The notes under the pieces are model-generated. The model saw only the letters and a program-made list of their open reading frames with translations, was not told the DNA's origin and did not search any database. This document shows positions 1 to 7,628 of a stretch of 18,676 bases of DNA, piece by piece; positions within the stretch are counted from its first letter, which is position 1, and each line of letters starts with the position of its first letter. Location: NCBI GenBank assembly GCA_017466065.1, contig JAFTUV010000023.1, positions 1 through 18,676 on the forward strand, read 5' to 3'. The translations under genes were made by a program, and so were the position numbers. The DNA comes from Bacteroidaceae bacterium (lineage in GTDB: Bacteria > Bacteroidota > Bacteroidia > Bacteroidales > Bacteroidaceae).

Positions 1-1
1 A

Positions 2-223
2 AGTACATATCTGTCGGCTCTTGATACATATGTAAGGAAACCGCACGAAAATCCAGCAATTGGCATATTGCTGTGTCGTGATATGAATCAATCGTTTGTA
101 GAGTTTGCTATCCGAGACTATGACAAGCCTATGGGTGTTGCAACTTATCGGGCTACGAAAGATATGCCAGAGCGATTACGCAATGCATTACCCGATATTG
201 AGGAGTTAAAGAAATTGCTATAA
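2..223 (+). CDS. YhcG/DUF1016-family PDDEXK nuclease, C-terminal fragment (5' end outside the window)
   Basis: An open frame runs from the left edge to a TAA at 221-223 and gives 73 residues with no start in view. It contains NPAIGILLCRD, VEFAIRD, KPMGVATYR and a final LPDIEELKKLL. This order (NPSIGxxLC, then EYALR, then KPIGVxxY, then LPxxEEL) is what I know from the C-terminus of the YhcG/DUF1016 PDDEXK nuclease-like family, whose members often sit beside type I restriction or other mobile defence genes. The C/LCR and E residues fit the PDDEXK-like core, but the N-terminal DUF1016 domain is not visible. G+C here is about 43%, below the nuo genes. The gene is cut by the window edge, which does not show that it is broken. 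It converges on the YgbA-like gene, with 31 nt between them. Confidence 0.72.
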   Translation, partial: STYLSALDTYVRKPHENPAIGILLCRDMNQSFVEFAIRDYDKPMGVATYRATKDMPERLRNALPDIEELKKLL

Positions 224-254
224 TCAAATTGCATACAAATCCAGCTATATAAAG

Positions 255-557
255 TTACAATAACCGCTCGCGCAACAAGTGTTTCAACGCGGCAAGGGGA
301 TAGAAGAACAACATCCTCGGGCCGGAGAAACGCATAACCTTGCACATATGCTCGCGCATTGCGGGCTTGTAACAATGCACACTGCACTTGCGACAAGTGC
401 TCTTTTTTTCACCAAAAGGACAGCGTGACAATCGCGCGTGAGCATAGGCAAGCAGTTCGCTGCAAGCGGGACACAACGTGTCGTTACCCTCGGCACGGCG
501 ACAATAGAGCCTTATCATCTGCTCCACAACCTCTTTTTCTTCCTCTATTCTGTTCAT
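255..557 (-). CDS. YgbA-like nitrous-oxide-stimulated promoter family protein, cysteine-rich
   Basis: A protein of 100 residues with eight cysteines at about C19, C29, C32, C46, C55, C58, C62 and C72, including CPAC and CRKCSVHC, followed by YKPAMRE and a hydrophobic stretch ending LFFYPLAALKHLL. This pattern and length match the small YgbA family (nitrous oxide-stimulated promoter domain). In enterobacteria that family is induced by nitric oxide through NsrR; its chemistry is not something I can state, though the cysteines suggest metal or Fe-S binding. The start at 557 was chosen because MNRIEEEKEVVEQMIRLYC matches the family N-terminus and its ATG shares one base with the stop of the upstream transporter gene (TAATG). 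A longer reading frame to 632 would lie inside that gene. Likely co-translated with the CHR pair. Confidence 0.75.
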   Translation of the reverse strand: MNRIEEEKEVVEQMIRLYCRRAEGNDTLCPACSELLAYAHARLSRCPFGEKKSTCRKCSVHCYKPAMREHMCKVMRFSGPRMLFFYPLAALKHLLRERLL

Positions 558-1141
558 TAAAAGAATGTATAGAAAATACCGCCAACTGCACCGCAGGCAA
601 TCACTATCACAATAGGACTTACCTTGAACCATTTTGTAGCCACGAATGCGGCAATAAAGAGCAGCAGGCTCACCGCAAACTGCACGGCATCTTTTGCGGG
701 TGAACCGAAGTTCTCCTCGGTCATAAGCAGCAGAGCCGCCGATGCTATAAGCCCCACCACCGCGGGGCGCAATGCTGTAAAAACAGCCTCAACCATCGGG
801 TGCTTGCAATATTTCATAAAATAGCGGCTGATGGTGAGCATTATCACAAACGAAGGGAGCATCACCGCCAACGAGGCAAGCAGAGAGCCGGCCACAGCCA
901 CAGCAGGTGAGCCTGTGGCATTCAACGCCGCGGTGTAACCGACGTATGTAGCAGAATTTATGCCTATGGGGCCGGGGGTCATCTGGCTCACCGCCACAAT
1001 ATCGGTAAACTCGGCACTCGTGAGCCAAGCGTGGCGCGTCACAATCTCGCCCTGTATCACCGACAACATTCCGTAACCTCCGCCAAAGGAGAACAGCCCC
1101 ACTTTAAGGAAAGTATAAAAAAGTTCGAGCAAAATAATCAT
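557..1141 (-). CDS. Chromate transporter (CHR) family half-protein, second of a pair
   Basis: An integral membrane protein of 194 residues. The N-terminus shows the CHR domain signature: FLKVGLFSFGGGYGML at about residues 11-26, then DIVAVSQMTPGPIGIN near 47-62 and ATYVGY near 64-69. Several hydrophobic segments follow, including one with LRPAVVGLIASAALLL. Full-length ChrA has two such domains in one chain of about 400 residues; half-length (short) CHR proteins occur as adjacent pairs thought to act together with opposite membrane orientation. The start at 1141 puts the family N-terminus first and gives a 4-nt ATGA overlap with the preceding CHR gene; the frame is open to 1270, but that extension would be inside the neighbour. 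Family knowledge says chromate or sulfate-like anion export, but the actual substrate in an anaerobic gut bacterium is unknown. Confidence 0.85.
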   Translation of the reverse strand: MIILLELFYTFLKVGLFSFGGGYGMLSVIQGEIVTRHAWLTSAEFTDIVAVSQMTPGPIGINSATYVGYTAALNATGSPAVAVAGSLLASLAVMLPSFVIMLTISRYFMKYCKHPMVEAVFTALRPAVVGLIASAALLLMTEENFGSPAKDAVQFAVSLLLFIAAFVATKWFKVSPIVIVIACGAVGGIFYTFF

Positions 1142-1683
1142 ACGCGCCCTCCTTTCATTCTGCCCCAAAGGAAGCCGCCCACTCCCGCGGCAAGTATTAT
1201 ATAAATAGGAGAAACGCCATAGGCCACAATGAGCAGTGCCGACAGAATGGGTATCCACACATTGGTCCACCCTACTTTCGCGCTCTTTGCGACCGAGAAT
1301 ACAGGCGAAGCTATGAGTGCCACCACCGCAGGGCGTATGCCCATAAATATGTTGTTCACAAGTTCATATTCGCGGAAGCGATTAAAGAAGAGAGCTATGA
1401 GCAGGATTATAACCACCGAAGGAAGCACATTGCCCACTGCCGCCGCCACCGAGCCGCGCACGCCACGCAGTTTGTAGCCAACGAAGATGGACATATTAAC
1501 GGCAAGCACTCCGGGTGCCGACTGTGCCACGGCAAGCAGGTCGACAAAGTCGCGGCGTTCGAGCCAGCGGAACTTGTCGACAACCTCGCGTTCTATGAGA
1601 GGAATCATCACATACCCCCCGCCTATGGTAAAAAGCCCTAATTTGAAGAATGTGACAAAAAGTTTAAAAAGCCCTACATTCAT
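1138..1683 (-). CDS. Chromate transporter (CHR) family half-protein, first of a pair
   Basis: A membrane protein of 181 residues with the CHR signature at its N-terminus: FFKLGLFTIGGGYVMIPLI at about residues 12-30, then DLLAVAQSAPGVLAVNMS near 48-65 and FVGYKLRG near 67-74. Later hydrophobic helices include LPSVVIILLIALFF and IRPAVVALIASPVF. It is homologous to the next gene, and together the two correspond to the two halves of a long ChrA. The start at 1683 was preferred over an upstream ATG at 1722 because the family begins a few residues before the FFKLG motif and an AAGGAT sequence lies just upstream. It lies 73 nt after purL on the same strand, so read-through from purL is possible, but a hairpin sits in that gap. 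Confidence 0.86.
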   Translation of the reverse strand: MNVGLFKLFVTFFKLGLFTIGGGYVMIPLIEREVVDKFRWLERRDFVDLLAVAQSAPGVLAVNMSIFVGYKLRGVRGSVAAAVGNVLPSVVIILLIALFFNRFREYELVNNIFMGIRPAVVALIASPVFSVAKSAKVGWTNVWIPILSALLIVAYGVSPIYIILAAGVGGFLWGRMKGGRV

Positions 1684-1710
1684 ATCCTTAATATCTGTGC
1701 ATATACAAGA

Positions 1711-1734
1711 GGCTGCCCGCAACAGCCGGCAGCC
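1711..1734 (-). terminator. Hairpin between purL and the CHR genes, possible weak terminator or attenuator
   Basis: Arms GGCTGCC (1711-1717) and GGCAGCC (1728-1734) form a 7-bp G+C-rich stem with a 10-nt loop. On the minus strand it lies about 23 nt after the purL stop and is followed by TCTTGTATA, not by a clean T run. It may reduce read-through into the CHR genes; being only 7 bp it could also be chance. Confidence 0.4.
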
Positions 1735-1756
1735 CCCTTATATGTAACTGATTACA

Positions 1757-4700
1757 TTATTTCGTCTTTTCGGCCACCCAATTATAAGCGTTGCGGAAAA
1801 TCTCAATCCACGGAGTAACATCGTCGTTAATGTGTGCCGCAGGATAGGTTGCGCACTGCCACGGGAAGATGGCACGCTCGGGGTGAGGCATCATTGCCAC
1901 GTGACGGCCGTCGGCACTTGCAAGCGCAGCGACATTATAGGCCGAGCCATTGGGGTTGGCAGGATAATCACTGTAAGCATAGCGAGCCACAATGTTATAT
2001 TTCTCCTCGGCATAGGGAAGGTCGAACTTACCCTCGCCGTGAGCCACCCACACACCCAGACGGCTGTTCGACAGTGAGCCGAAGAGCACACTGTTATTCT
2101 CGGGAACGTTAACTCCCACAAACGACGACTCGAACTTGTGAGAGTTATTGTGGCGCATATATCCGCGTTGTTCGTGAGCAGGGTTAATGAGATTAAGCTC
2201 CATCATAAGCTGGCAACCGTTGCAAATACCGAGCGAGAGGGTATCCTCGCGTGCATAGAAACGGTCGAGAGCAGCCTTTGCAGCAGGATTGTAGAGGAAG
2301 CCTCCGGCCCATCCTTTGGCCGAGCCAAGCACGTCGGAGTTCGAGAATCCGCCACAGAACACAATGAAGTTCACCTCGTCGAGAGTTTCGCGACCGCTGA
2401 TAAGGTCGGTCATCGTAACATCCTTTACATCGAAGCCCGCAAGATACATTGCGTATGCCATTTCGCGCTCGCCGTTGGTACCCTTCTCGCGAATAATCGC
2501 AGCACGCACGCCCGATTTTTCGCGACGGTCGGCCGACATTCCATAGGCAGCAAGCTCACCCTTGAACTGTGCCGGCATACGGTAGCGCAGAGGCTGGTTC
2601 TTGTAATTCTTCAAACGCTCGTCGGCACAGCCGTTGAAGCTCTGCTTGCGGTCCATAAGATAGGAACTGTCGTACCACACATCGCGGTAGTGGTCAATAT
2701 CGAAGAGGCGTGTACGCTTATCCTTCGCCACGGCAATGTGTCGTTTGGCTGTGGGAACACCAATCTTCACGAAGCAGATGCCGGCATCGTCGAGAATGCT
2801 CTGCATACGGCATTTATCTTTGTCGGCCACCTGAATTACGAGTGCAGGGTTCTCGGCAAAGAGCAGTTTCACAATATCATTTTCGGCAATGGCATTAAGG
2901 TCTATTTCCATACCTCCGGTGGTGTTTGCGAAACACATTTCGAGCAAGGTTGTTATAAGACCACCGGCCGAAATATCGTGACCGGCCATTATAATGCCCT
3001 CGTTCACAAGTTTCTGCACAGCATCGAATGCCTCGGCAAAATATTCGGGGTTCTGCACGGTGGGAACATCGTCGCCTATGCAGTTGAGCGATTGTGCAAA
3101 CGCCGAGCCACCCAAACGCAGGCTGTCGAAGCTAAAATCAATGTGATAGAATGCACTCTTGGGCTCATTCACCATTACAGGCGACACCACCTTGCGAACA
3201 TCGGAAACTTCACCGCCGGCCGACACAATCACGGTTCCCGGGCTTATTACCTTTGTGCCATCGGGATACTTCTGTGTCATCGACAATGAGTCTTTTCCTG
3301 TGGGAACGTTTATTTTGAGAGCGCAACAAAAGTCGGAGAGAGCCTCAACGCCACGATACAGGCGTGCATCCTCACCCTCCTGTGAGCGGCAGGGCCACAT
3401 CCAGTTGGCACTCAGCGAGAGGGTCTTTATTCCGTTGGCAAGGGGAGCAAGCACAATGTTGGTGAGTGCCTCGGACACTGCAAGCACCGAACCCTTGGCG
3501 GGCGATGCGAGTGCTGCTTGGGGCGCGTGACCTATGGAGGTTGCAATACCCTTCTTGCCACGATAGTCGAGCGTTACCACTCCACAGTCGCTCAAAGGCA
3601 ACTGAATTTCACCCTGACACTGCTGACGGGCTATTTTACCGGTTACCGAACGGTCCACCTTGTTGGTGAGCCAATCTTTACAGGCAACCGCTTCGAGGCG
3701 GAGCACATTGGTGAGGTATTCCTCTATATTCTCGTCGCTGTAAACAGCGTCCTTGTAGTGACGCTCCACAGTCTTGTCAATCATATAGGTCTTGGGCGAG
3801 GAGCCGAACATCTGGTTCACCGAGAGGTCGAAAGGACGCTGGCCGTCGGCCTGTTCGAATGCGAAACGGGCATCGCCGGTTGTTTCACCTACAACATACA
3901 TAGGAGCACGCTCTCGGTCGGCCACACGTTTCACATACTCTATCGCATCCTCTTTTATGAGCAATCCCATACGCTCTTGCGACTCGTTGGCAATAATCTC
4001 TTTTGCCGAGAGAGTCTTGTCGCCCACAGGCAGTGCCGACATATCTATAAGACCGCCACACTCCTCAACAAGCTCGGAGAGGCAGTTTACGTGACCGGCC
4101 GAGCCGTGGTCGTGGATAGAAACAACCGGGTTATTATCGTCCTCGCAAAGAGCACGCACCACATTGTAGGCGCGTTTCTGCATTTCGGCATTGGCGCGCT
4201 GCACGGCATTAAGCTCGATGCCCGATGAGTAACGGCCTGTGTCGACCGACGACACTGAACCACCACCAAGGCCGATGCGATAGTTGTCACCACCCATCAC
4301 AATAACCTTATTGCCTTTCTCGGGAGCACCTTTGAGGCAGTCGCGGCGTGTGCCGTAGCCCACTCCGCCGGCAAGCATAATAACCTTGTCGTATCCGTAA
4401 ACCTCGTTATTCTCCTTATGCTCGAATGTGAGCACCGAACCGCAGATGAGCGGCTGACCGAATTTATTTCCAAAATCCGAAGCACCGTTCGATGCCTTTA
4501 TGAGTATCTGCTCGGGAGTCTGATAGAGCCATTTGCGCACGGGAAGAATATCCTCCCATTTGCGGTCGTCGTATGTGCGGGGGTAGGATGTCATATATAC
4601 CGCTGTTCCGGCAATGGGCCAAGAGCCCTTACCGCCACCCATACGGTCGCGAATTTCACCGCCCGTTCCTGTTGACGCACCGTTGAAAGGCTCCACGGTT

Positions 4701-5458
4701 GTGGGGAAATTGTGTGTTTCGGCTTTGAGCGATATTACAGTTTCAATATCCTTTATCACAAAATAGTCGGGCATCGAGTGGTCGGCAGGAGCGAACTGCT
4801 CTACCACCGGGCCTTGCGCAAAGGCCACATTATCCTTGTAGGCCGAGATTATGCTGTTGCGGTTCTCGTTGGTGGTGCGCTTAATCATTGCGAATAGCGA
4901 CGAAGGCATCTCCTCGCCATCGATGATGAATGTTCCGCCGAAAATCTTGTGACGGCAGTGCTCCGAGTTAATCTGTGCAAAGCCGAACACCTCACTGTCG
5001 GTGAGCTTGCGGCCAAGCTCGCCCTCCACACGGTGCAGATAATCAATCTCCTCTTTCGACAGGGCAAGACCCTCTTGCTCATTATAGCTGTCGAGGTCCT
5101 CGATAAACTCTATGGGACGCGGTTCAATGTCCACCTTGAAAATCTGCTGGTCGAGCCCCTTGTACATACGTTGCAGCATAGGGTCGTAATCGGCATCCTC
5201 ACTCTTCACGGCAAAATACTCCTCTATACGAAGAATGCCGGTGAGTCCCATATTCTGGGTAATCTCAACAGCATTTGTACTCCACGGAGTAATCATTTCG
5301 CGACGAGGGCCTACAAAGAAGCCTTCAACCTGCTCGCCTTCAATGAGCGAGGCCTCGCCATACAACCAACAAAGTTTCTCAATATCGTGTGCTTGAAGAG
5401 CACTTGTAGCCTCGGTTGCAACAACCGTGTGGCCCGGGGTACTGAAAAAGTAAATCAT
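1757..5458 (-). CDS. purL: Phosphoribosylformylglycinamidine (FGAM) synthase, large single-chain type
   Basis: A cytoplasmic enzyme of 1233 residues that converts FGAR plus glutamine and ATP to FGAM, the fourth step of de novo purine synthesis. Layout: an N-terminal PurS-like region (about 1-110), a linker with QINSEHCRHKIF near 162-173, a first AIR-synthase-like half with SLKAETHNFPTTVEPFNG near 243-260 and the glycine-rich GTGGEIRDRMGGGKG after it, a second such half in the middle, and a C-terminal class I glutamine amidotransferase domain. In that last domain the triad is visible: C1079 in GICNGC, and H1192 and E1194 in HPER. The length is close to the ~1290 residues of enterobacterial PurL, so this is the fused form and not the small PurL/PurQ/PurS set. 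It is not beside other pur genes. The ATG at 5458 matches the expected N-terminus and is preceded by an A+T-rich leader. Confidence 0.98.
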   Translation of the reverse strand: MIYFFSTPGHTVVATEATSALQAHDIEKLCWLYGEASLIEGEQVEGFFVGPRREMITPWSTNAVEITQNMGLTGILRIEEYFAVKSEDADYDPMLQRMYKGLDQQIFKVDIEPRPIEFIEDLDSYNEQEGLALSKEEIDYLHRVEGELGRKLTDSEVFGFAQINSEHCRHKIFGGTFIIDGEEMPSSLFAMIKRTTNENRNSIISAYKDNVAFAQGPVVEQFAPADHSMPDYFVIKDIETVISLKAETHNFPTTVEPFNGASTGTGGEIRDRMGGGKGSWPIAGTAVYMTSYPRTYDDRKWEDILPVRKWLYQTPEQILIKASNGASDFGNKFGQPLICGSVLTFEHKENNEVYGYDKVIMLAGGVGYGTRRDCLKGAPEKGNKVIVMGGDNYRIGLGGGSVSSVDTGRYSSGIELNAVQRANAEMQKRAYNVVRALCEDDNNPVVSIHDHGSAGHVNCLSELVEECGGLIDMSALPVGDKTLSAKEIIANESQERMGLLIKEDAIEYVKRVADRERAPMYVVGETTGDARFAFEQADGQRPFDLSVNQMFGSSPKTYMIDKTVERHYKDAVYSDENIEEYLTNVLRLEAVACKDWLTNKVDRSVTGKIARQQCQGEIQLPLSDCGVVTLDYRGKKGIATSIGHAPQAALASPAKGSVLAVSEALTNIVLAPLANGIKTLSLSANWMWPCRSQEGEDARLYRGVEALSDFCCALKINVPTGKDSLSMTQKYPDGTKVISPGTVIVSAGGEVSDVRKVVSPVMVNEPKSAFYHIDFSFDSLRLGGSAFAQSLNCIGDDVPTVQNPEYFAEAFDAVQKLVNEGIIMAGHDISAGGLITTLLEMCFANTTGGMEIDLNAIAENDIVKLLFAENPALVIQVADKDKCRMQSILDDAGICFVKIGVPTAKRHIAVAKDKRTRLFDIDHYRDVWYDSSYLMDRKQSFNGCADERLKNYKNQPLRYRMPAQFKGELAAYGMSADRREKSGVRAAIIREKGTNGEREMAYAMYLAGFDVKDVTMTDLISGRETLDEVNFIVFCGGFSNSDVLGSAKGWAGGFLYNPAAKAALDRFYAREDTLSLGICNGCQLMMELNLINPAHEQRGYMRHNNSHKFESSFVGVNVPENNSVLFGSLSNSRLGVWVAHGEGKFDLPYAEEKYNIVARYAYSDYPANPNGSAYNVAALASADGRHVAMMPHPERAIFPWQCATYPAAHINDDVTPWIEIFRNAYNWVAEKTK

Positions 5459-5506
5459 AAAACGATTTTATATTTTTATTATTTTGTATTCTGTGTTTAC
5501 GACACG

Positions 5507-5514
5507 CGAAGATA
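5507..5514 (-). promoter_or_regulatory. Candidate -7 box for purL
   Basis: On the minus strand the sequence TTACTATCTTCGCG carries TATCTTCG, one mismatch from the Bacteroidota -7 consensus TAnnTTTG. It lies about 50 nt upstream of the purL ATG. A TTG that could act as the -33 element is at 5537-5539, 22 nt away, slightly further than the usual 19-20. No purine riboswitch-like structure fits in the short leader. Confidence 0.5.
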
Positions 5515-5679
5515 GTAACAAAAAACGGATTTAAGGCAATCTTTGATATATGATTTTTATATTAAACAAAACTTTGTCACCGGCAGAAATAATTGCAGCG
5601 ACCAAAAGGTGCTCTGCTCTTTAAACAAGATTAACACGAAAAATACCCCTGCGAATATACCTGTTACGAAAATAAAGAG

Positions 5680-5687
5680 TAAATTTG
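5680..5687 (+). promoter_or_regulatory. Candidate -7 box for the ZIP transporter gene
   Basis: TAAATTTG matches the Bacteroidota -7 consensus TAnnTTTG exactly and lies 28 nt before the ATG at 5715, giving a leader of about 20 nt. I see no clear -33 TTTG at the expected distance. The box overlaps the left arm of an 8-bp inverted repeat whose right arm ends at the start codon. Confidence 0.5.
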
Positions 5688-5714
5688 CATAATACAGACA
5701 ACAAATTGCAAATT
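5682..5714. repeat. Inverted repeat over the promoter and leader of the ZIP gene
   Basis: AATTTGCA (5682-5689) and TGCAAATT (5707-5714) are perfect inverted copies separated by 17 nt. The left arm overlaps the -7 box and the right arm ends directly before the ATG. It could be an operator for a dimeric regulator or an mRNA hairpin that hides the ribosome-binding region. The arms are A+T-rich, so chance is possible. Confidence 0.4.
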
Positions 5715-6491
5715 ATGGAACTGCTCACAGGACTCTCACTGCCCCTTTTAGGCACCGTTACAGGCGCGGCTATGGTATTTTTGATACGCGACAGGATTTC
5801 CGATTTTACCAACAAGGCTATGCTGGGCTTTGCATCGGGGGTTATGGTTGCCGCAAGTTTCTGGTCGCTGTTGCAACCGGCACTCGAACAGACAGGCAAC
5901 AGCTCGCTCAAAGAGGCTGCACCTGTGATTATAGGCTTTCTTGCAGGAATAGGCTTTTTGCTCGCGCTCGACACCTTTATTCCTCACCAGCATATTGAGG
6001 ATAAGCAGCCGGAAGGCCCTCGCTCGGCACTGCCCCGTTCCACCAAGATGATGCTTGCCGTGGCACTGCACAACATTCCCGAGGGAATGGCGGTGGGCGT
6101 TGTATTCGCAGGCATAAACGACGGCAGCGGAACACTTACATTTGCCGGTGCGCTCGCCCTTGCAATAGGAATGGCCGTGCAGAATATCCCCGAAGGGGCT
6201 ATAATTTCAATGCCGCTGCACGGCGAGGGGAAAAGCCGCATAAAGGCTTTTCTGTTCGGAGCCGCATCGGGGCTTGTGGAGCCCATTGCCGCCATTGCCA
6301 CACTTTTCTTTCTCGAAGGAGCGACAGGAGCAATGCCGTTGCTGCTCGCGTTTGCAGCAGGAGCAATGTTATATGTTGTTATTGAAGAACTTATACCTTC
6401 ATCGCAAAGTGGCCGGCACAGCAACATCGGAACCATTGGCTTTGCATTGGGGTTTGCCCTTATGATGATGTTCGACGCAACCATCGGATAG
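5715..6491 (+). CDS. ZIP-family divalent metal transporter
   Basis: A membrane protein of 258 residues that probably imports zinc or a related divalent cation across the inner membrane. It shows the two hallmark metal-site helices: LHNIPEGMAVG around H119-E123 and the paired NIPEG around N157-E160. A further helix carries GLVEP near 186-190. A loop with the histidines HQH at 91-93 sits between the third and fourth helices, as in the variable metal-binding loop of the family, and the C-terminus ends in hydrophobic GTIGFALGFALMMMF. It resembles the GufA/ZupT-like bacterial ZIPs of 250-270 residues. The ATG at 5715 was chosen; a TTG at 5685 in the same frame falls in the promoter box. It is transcribed divergently from purL and is 151 nt before nuoA. 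Substrate specificity cannot be read from sequence. Confidence 0.92.
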   Translation: MELLTGLSLPLLGTVTGAAMVFLIRDRISDFTNKAMLGFASGVMVAASFWSLLQPALEQTGNSSLKEAAPVIIGFLAGIGFLLALDTFIPHQHIEDKQPEGPRSALPRSTKMMLAVALHNIPEGMAVGVVFAGINDGSGTLTFAGALALAIGMAVQNIPEGAIISMPLHGEGKSRIKAFLFGAASGLVEPIAAIATLFFLEGATGAMPLLLAFAAGAMLYVVIEELIPSSQSGRHSNIGTIGFALGFALMMMFDATIG

Positions 6492-6494
6492 TTG

Positions 6495-6508
6495 TGACAA
6501 AATTGTCA
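6495..6508. promoter_or_regulatory. Short inverted repeat between the ZIP gene and nuoA
   Basis: TGACAA-AA-TTGTCA is a 6-bp perfect inverted repeat. It begins just after the ZIP stop codon and lies about 45 nt upstream of the nuo -7 box. It may be a binding site for a regulator of nuo, or, with the AAATTTTT that follows, a weak terminator for the ZIP gene. The sequence does not decide between these. Confidence 0.35.
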
Positions 6509-6552
6509 AATTTTTACACCAAAAAGGCATCCACCCCAAAGGATATTTTTGT

Positions 6553-6560
6553 TACATTTG
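6553..6560 (+). promoter_or_regulatory. Candidate -7 box for the nuo operon
   Basis: TACATTTG within TTTTTGTTACATTTGCG is an exact TAnnTTTG match and resembles strong Bacteroidota promoters. Transcription from about 6567 would give a leader of roughly 75 nt before nuoA. The leader is A+T-rich just before the ATG, without a Shine-Dalgarno site, as is common in this phylum. I see no clear -33 element. Confidence 0.6.
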
Positions 6561-6642
6561 CGCGGTTGCAAGCCATTTTAACAGCGAAACGCTTATAATT
6601 CATCGAAATAGCAAAATAATAAATAATTAACCATCAAAATAT

Positions 6643-6993
6643 ATGAATTTCGTTCTTCTCTTCACAATGATTATAGCATCGGTGGTGCTTGTCTTTGCCG
6701 GGATGCTTATTGCACGATGGATTTCACCGCGCACATACAACAAGCAGAAAAGCGAATCGTATGAGTGCGGAATACCTACACAGGGAGAAACGTGGGTACA
6801 CTTTAAAGCCGGTTACTACCTTTTCGCCATTCTCTTCCTGATGTTCGACATTGAGGCAATATTCCTTTTTCCTTGGGCCACGGTGGTTCAGGAGCTTGGA
6901 ATGAAAGCCCTTGTGGGAGTGCTCTTCTTTATGTTCATATTGATACTCGGCCTTGCATACGCTTGGCGCAAAAAAGCTCTTGAATGGAAATGA
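6643..6993 (+). CDS. nuoA: NADH-quinone oxidoreductase (complex I) subunit A
   Basis: The small membrane subunit of complex I, 116 residues with three transmembrane helices. It helps form the quinone cavity and the start of the proton-translocating E-channel with NuoH and NuoJ. Visible hallmarks are [10 protein letters not shown] at 39-48 in the first loop and [14 protein letters not shown] at 66-79, holding the conserved acidic pair D69 and E71 in the second helix. The length is normal for the family (about 115-150). It is the first gene of the operon, and its TGA overlaps the ATG of the nuoB start at 6990 (ATGA), which indicates translational coupling. Confidence 0.97.
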   Translation: MNFVLLFTMIIASVVLVFAGMLIARWISPRTYNKQKSESYECGIPTQGETWVHFKAGYYLFAILFLMFDIEAIFLFPWATVVQELGMKALVGVLFFMFILILGLAYAWRKKALEWK

Positions 6994-7628
6994 AAAAGCC
7001 CGCTATAAAATCAATACCCTACGAGGAATTCAAGGACAACGAAACGTTGGAATCCCTCATAAAGGAACTCAACAAAGAGCGCACCAACGTAATTGTGGGT
7101 GCGCTCGACGACCTTATAAATTGGGGGCGCAGCAATTCCCTGTGGTCGCTCACCTTTGCCACAAGCTGCTGTGGCATAGAGTTTATGTCGGTAGGTGCCG
7201 CCCGTTACGATTTTGCACGTTTCGGATTCGAGGTTACACGAAATTCACCCCGTCAGGCCGACCTTATAATGGTAGCCGGAACCATCACCCACAAGATGGC
7301 ACCCGTGCTCAAACGCCTGTACGACCAGATGGCCGAGCCTAAGTATGTGGTAGCCGTGGGAGGCTGTGCCATAAGCGGCGGCCCGTTCAAAGGCTCTTAT
7401 CACGTCGTAAACGGCGTGGATAAGTTTCTACCCGTCGATGTATATATCCCCGGCTGCCCGCCCCGCCCCGAAGCAATCCTTTACGGAATGATGCAACTGC
7501 AACGCAAAGTGAAAGTAGAGAAGTTCCTTGGTGGCAAGAACATTCATCAAGACCCGCGCAATGTACGCCGCGAGCCTATAACAGTAACCAACGCCCCTGT
7601 CGAGGGATGCGACAAAAGCGAAGAATAA
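6984..7628 (+). CDS. nuoB: NADH-quinone oxidoreductase (complex I) subunit B
   Basis: The peripheral-arm subunit that binds cluster N2, the [4Fe-4S] centre that reduces the quinone. It has 214 residues (212 if translation begins at the ATG at 6990, which overlaps the nuoA stop as ATGA and may be the true start). The four N2 ligands are visible: the tandem C62-C63 in [13 protein letters not shown]128 in VGGCAISGG and C158 in [10 protein letters not shown]. The C-terminal tail of about 35 residues after the core is polar. The TAA stop shares one base with the nuoCD ATG (TAATG). Family identity is certain; only the start is open. Confidence 0.97.
   Translation: MEMKKPAIKSIPYEEFKDNETLESLIKELNKERTNVIVGALDDLINWGRSNSLWSLTFATSCCGIEFMSVGAARYDFARFGFEVTRNSPRQADLIMVAGTITHKMAPVLKRLYDQMAEPKYVVAVGGCAISGGPFKGSYHVVNGVDKFLPVDVYIPGCPPRPEAILYGMMQLQRKVKVEKFLGGKNIHQDPRNVRREPITVTNAPVEGCDKSEE

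Noticed and set aside
557..1683. A frameshifted single ChrA gene instead of two genes
   Set aside because: Each half has its own complete N-terminal signature and a proper start with an ATGA overlap; half-size CHR pairs are a known arrangement.
2138..3289. A long open frame of 383 codons on the plus strand opposite purL
   Set aside because: It lies wholly inside the intact, recognisable purL gene, has a low-complexity histidine- and cysteine-rich translation, and matches no family; it is an antisense shadow.
5459..5506. A purine riboswitch in the purL leader
   Set aside because: The leader from the likely start to the ATG is only about 45 nt, A+T-rich and without a three-way junction.
5685..5714. 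An upstream TTG start giving ten extra residues to the ZIP protein
   Set aside because: The TTG lies inside the -7 promoter box, and the family N-terminus begins at the ATG at 5715.
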